Of a stretch of DNA of 64,000 nucleotides, positions 63,488-64,000 are shown in pieces. Position 1 is the stretch's first letter. Every line of letters begins with the position of its first letter. The notes below the pieces were generated by a model. The model was given only the letters and a program-made list of their open reading frames with translations. It had not been told where the DNA came from and did not search any database. The DNA lies in contig DASVQE010000009.1 in NCBI GenBank assembly GCA_036389275.1, positions 62,001-126,000 of the forward strand, in the 5' to 3' direction. Both the position numbers and the translations under genes were made by a program. This DNA comes from QHVT01 sp036389275 (GTDB taxonomy: Bacteria; Acidobacteriota; Thermoanaerobaculia; Gp7-AA8).

Positions 63488-64000
63488 TCACCGCCGCCGC
63501 AGCACCGCGATCGACACATCGTCATCGACCACCGTGCCGCCGGCGAAGGTCCGCCACTCGCCGACGATCGAGTCGATCAGTTGCGCGGCCGTCGACTCGG
63601 GATGCCAGCCGGCGATGGTCTCCAGGTAGGAGTCCCCGAATTCCTGATCTGCGGAGTTCCGTGACTCCGTCAGTCCGTCAGAATGGAGCAGCAGCCGCTC
63701 GTTCGGCGCGAGCGAGCCGGCGGCGATCTCCCATTCCAGCCCCGGCTTCACGCCGAGCGGATAGGCGCCGCGGCCGATGCGCTCGGCCACGCGTCCGGCG
63801 GCGTCGAGCTTGAGCATCGGCGGATGTCCGGCCAGCGTGACCACGAACGAGCCGTCGGGCGAGAGCAGCAGATAGCAGCAGGCGAAGAACGAGCGCGAGC
63901 CGCCGGTCCGGCAGAGGATGCGGTTGAGCGACGCCACGATCGACTGCGGCGACGGATCGACCTCGAGCTGCGTGCGGAACGCCGCGTGCGCGACCGCCAT
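63488..64000 (-). CDS. SpoIIE-like PP2C-family serine phosphatase, C-terminal part (5' end outside window)
   Basis: 170 codons reach the window edge; the first visible codons (AVAHAAFRTQLEVDPSPQSI) are inside the domain, so the gene starts beyond 64000. The remaining SpoIIE motifs are VVTLAGHPPMLKLDAAGRV, LGVKPGLEWEI, NERLLLHSDGLTESRNSADQ (metal-binding Asp-Gly) and DDDVSIAVLRRR (Asp pair at the end). Such phosphatases (RsbU/SpoIIE type) act on anti-anti-sigma factors or response outputs. The N-terminal sensor part is not visible. Confidence 0.88.
   Translation of the reverse strand: MAVAHAAFRTQLEVDPSPQSIVASLNRILCRTGGSRSFFACCYLLLSPDGSFVVTLAGHPPMLKLDAAGRVAERIGRGAYPLGVKPGLEWEIAAGSLAPNERLLLHSDGLTESRNSADQEFGDSYLETIAGWHPESTAAQLIDSIVGEWRTFAGGTVVDDDVSIAVLRRR

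Overview
The window is a GC-rich chromosomal segment. Its flanks look like an Acidobacteriota-type genome (possibly Thermoanaerobaculia or a relative). This is an inference from gene content: a Ser/Thr kinase fused to a TolB-like propeller, several FHA/STPK/PP2C genes, a fused two-domain siroheme decarboxylase, a bifunctional homocysteine methyltransferase/MTHFR, and many secreted proteins of unknown function. No rRNA, tRNA or CRISPR array was recognised.

Left flank (1-14439). A 2-aminophenol meta-cleavage operon opens the window: an aldehyde dehydrogenase cut by the window edge, a LigB-type dioxygenase catalytic subunit, and a second LigB-like subunit fused to a RidA/2-aminomuconate-deaminase domain. 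Small membrane or lipoproteins follow, one with an in-frame TGA. Next come a GT4 glycosyltransferase, a Trm112-like protein and an O-antigen-ligase-like protein. An ECF sigma / anti-sigma-HEAT / DUF4097-like operon, a lipoprotein cyclophilin, an AmgK-like phosphotransferase and an isocitrate-dehydrogenase-family gene (idh) complete the flank.

Inserted segment (about 13863-38528). The last ~580 bp of idh plus ~35 bp downstream recur at 38529-39141 with about 96% identity. The first ~80 bp of the two copies are identical. This is the pattern left by an element that integrates inside a gene and brings a replacement 3' end. The left arm (+ strand) carries an HTH-TPR regulator, an ECF sigma factor, an anti-sigma whose TPR region is homologous to that of the HTH-TPR regulator, and a ~2500-aa NHL/RHS polymorphic toxin with a putative immunity gene. 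The right arm (- strand) is a siphophage-type tail cassette: tail tube, G/GT chaperones with a canonical -1 slippery heptamer, tape measure, distal tail proteins and a host-specificity/fibre protein. The tail-tube gene is cut at its 5' end exactly at the idh junction. No integrase, terminase, capsid or lysis gene is visible, so this is either a degraded or domesticated element or an assembly chimera.

Right flank (38529-64000). Uninterrupted host order resumes: DUF309, siroheme decarboxylase, small membrane protein, STPK-TolB kinase, CDGSH Fe-S protein and signal peptidase I. A phospho-signalling block follows (45-54.5 kb): FHA-GAF-adenylate cyclase, PP2C, trypsin-like protease with FHA, FHA protein, STPK-FHA, zinc-ribbon STPK and a TPR protein. 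After it come an extreme Ser/Lys/Gly low-complexity protein, a class A PBP, an AraC regulator, an S41 peptidase, a secreted protein, the bifunctional methionine/folate enzyme, a repeat cluster and the 3' part of a SpoIIE-like phosphatase. Two intergenic clusters of GAGTTCCTCG units (11.6 and 45.0 kb) form long hairpins.
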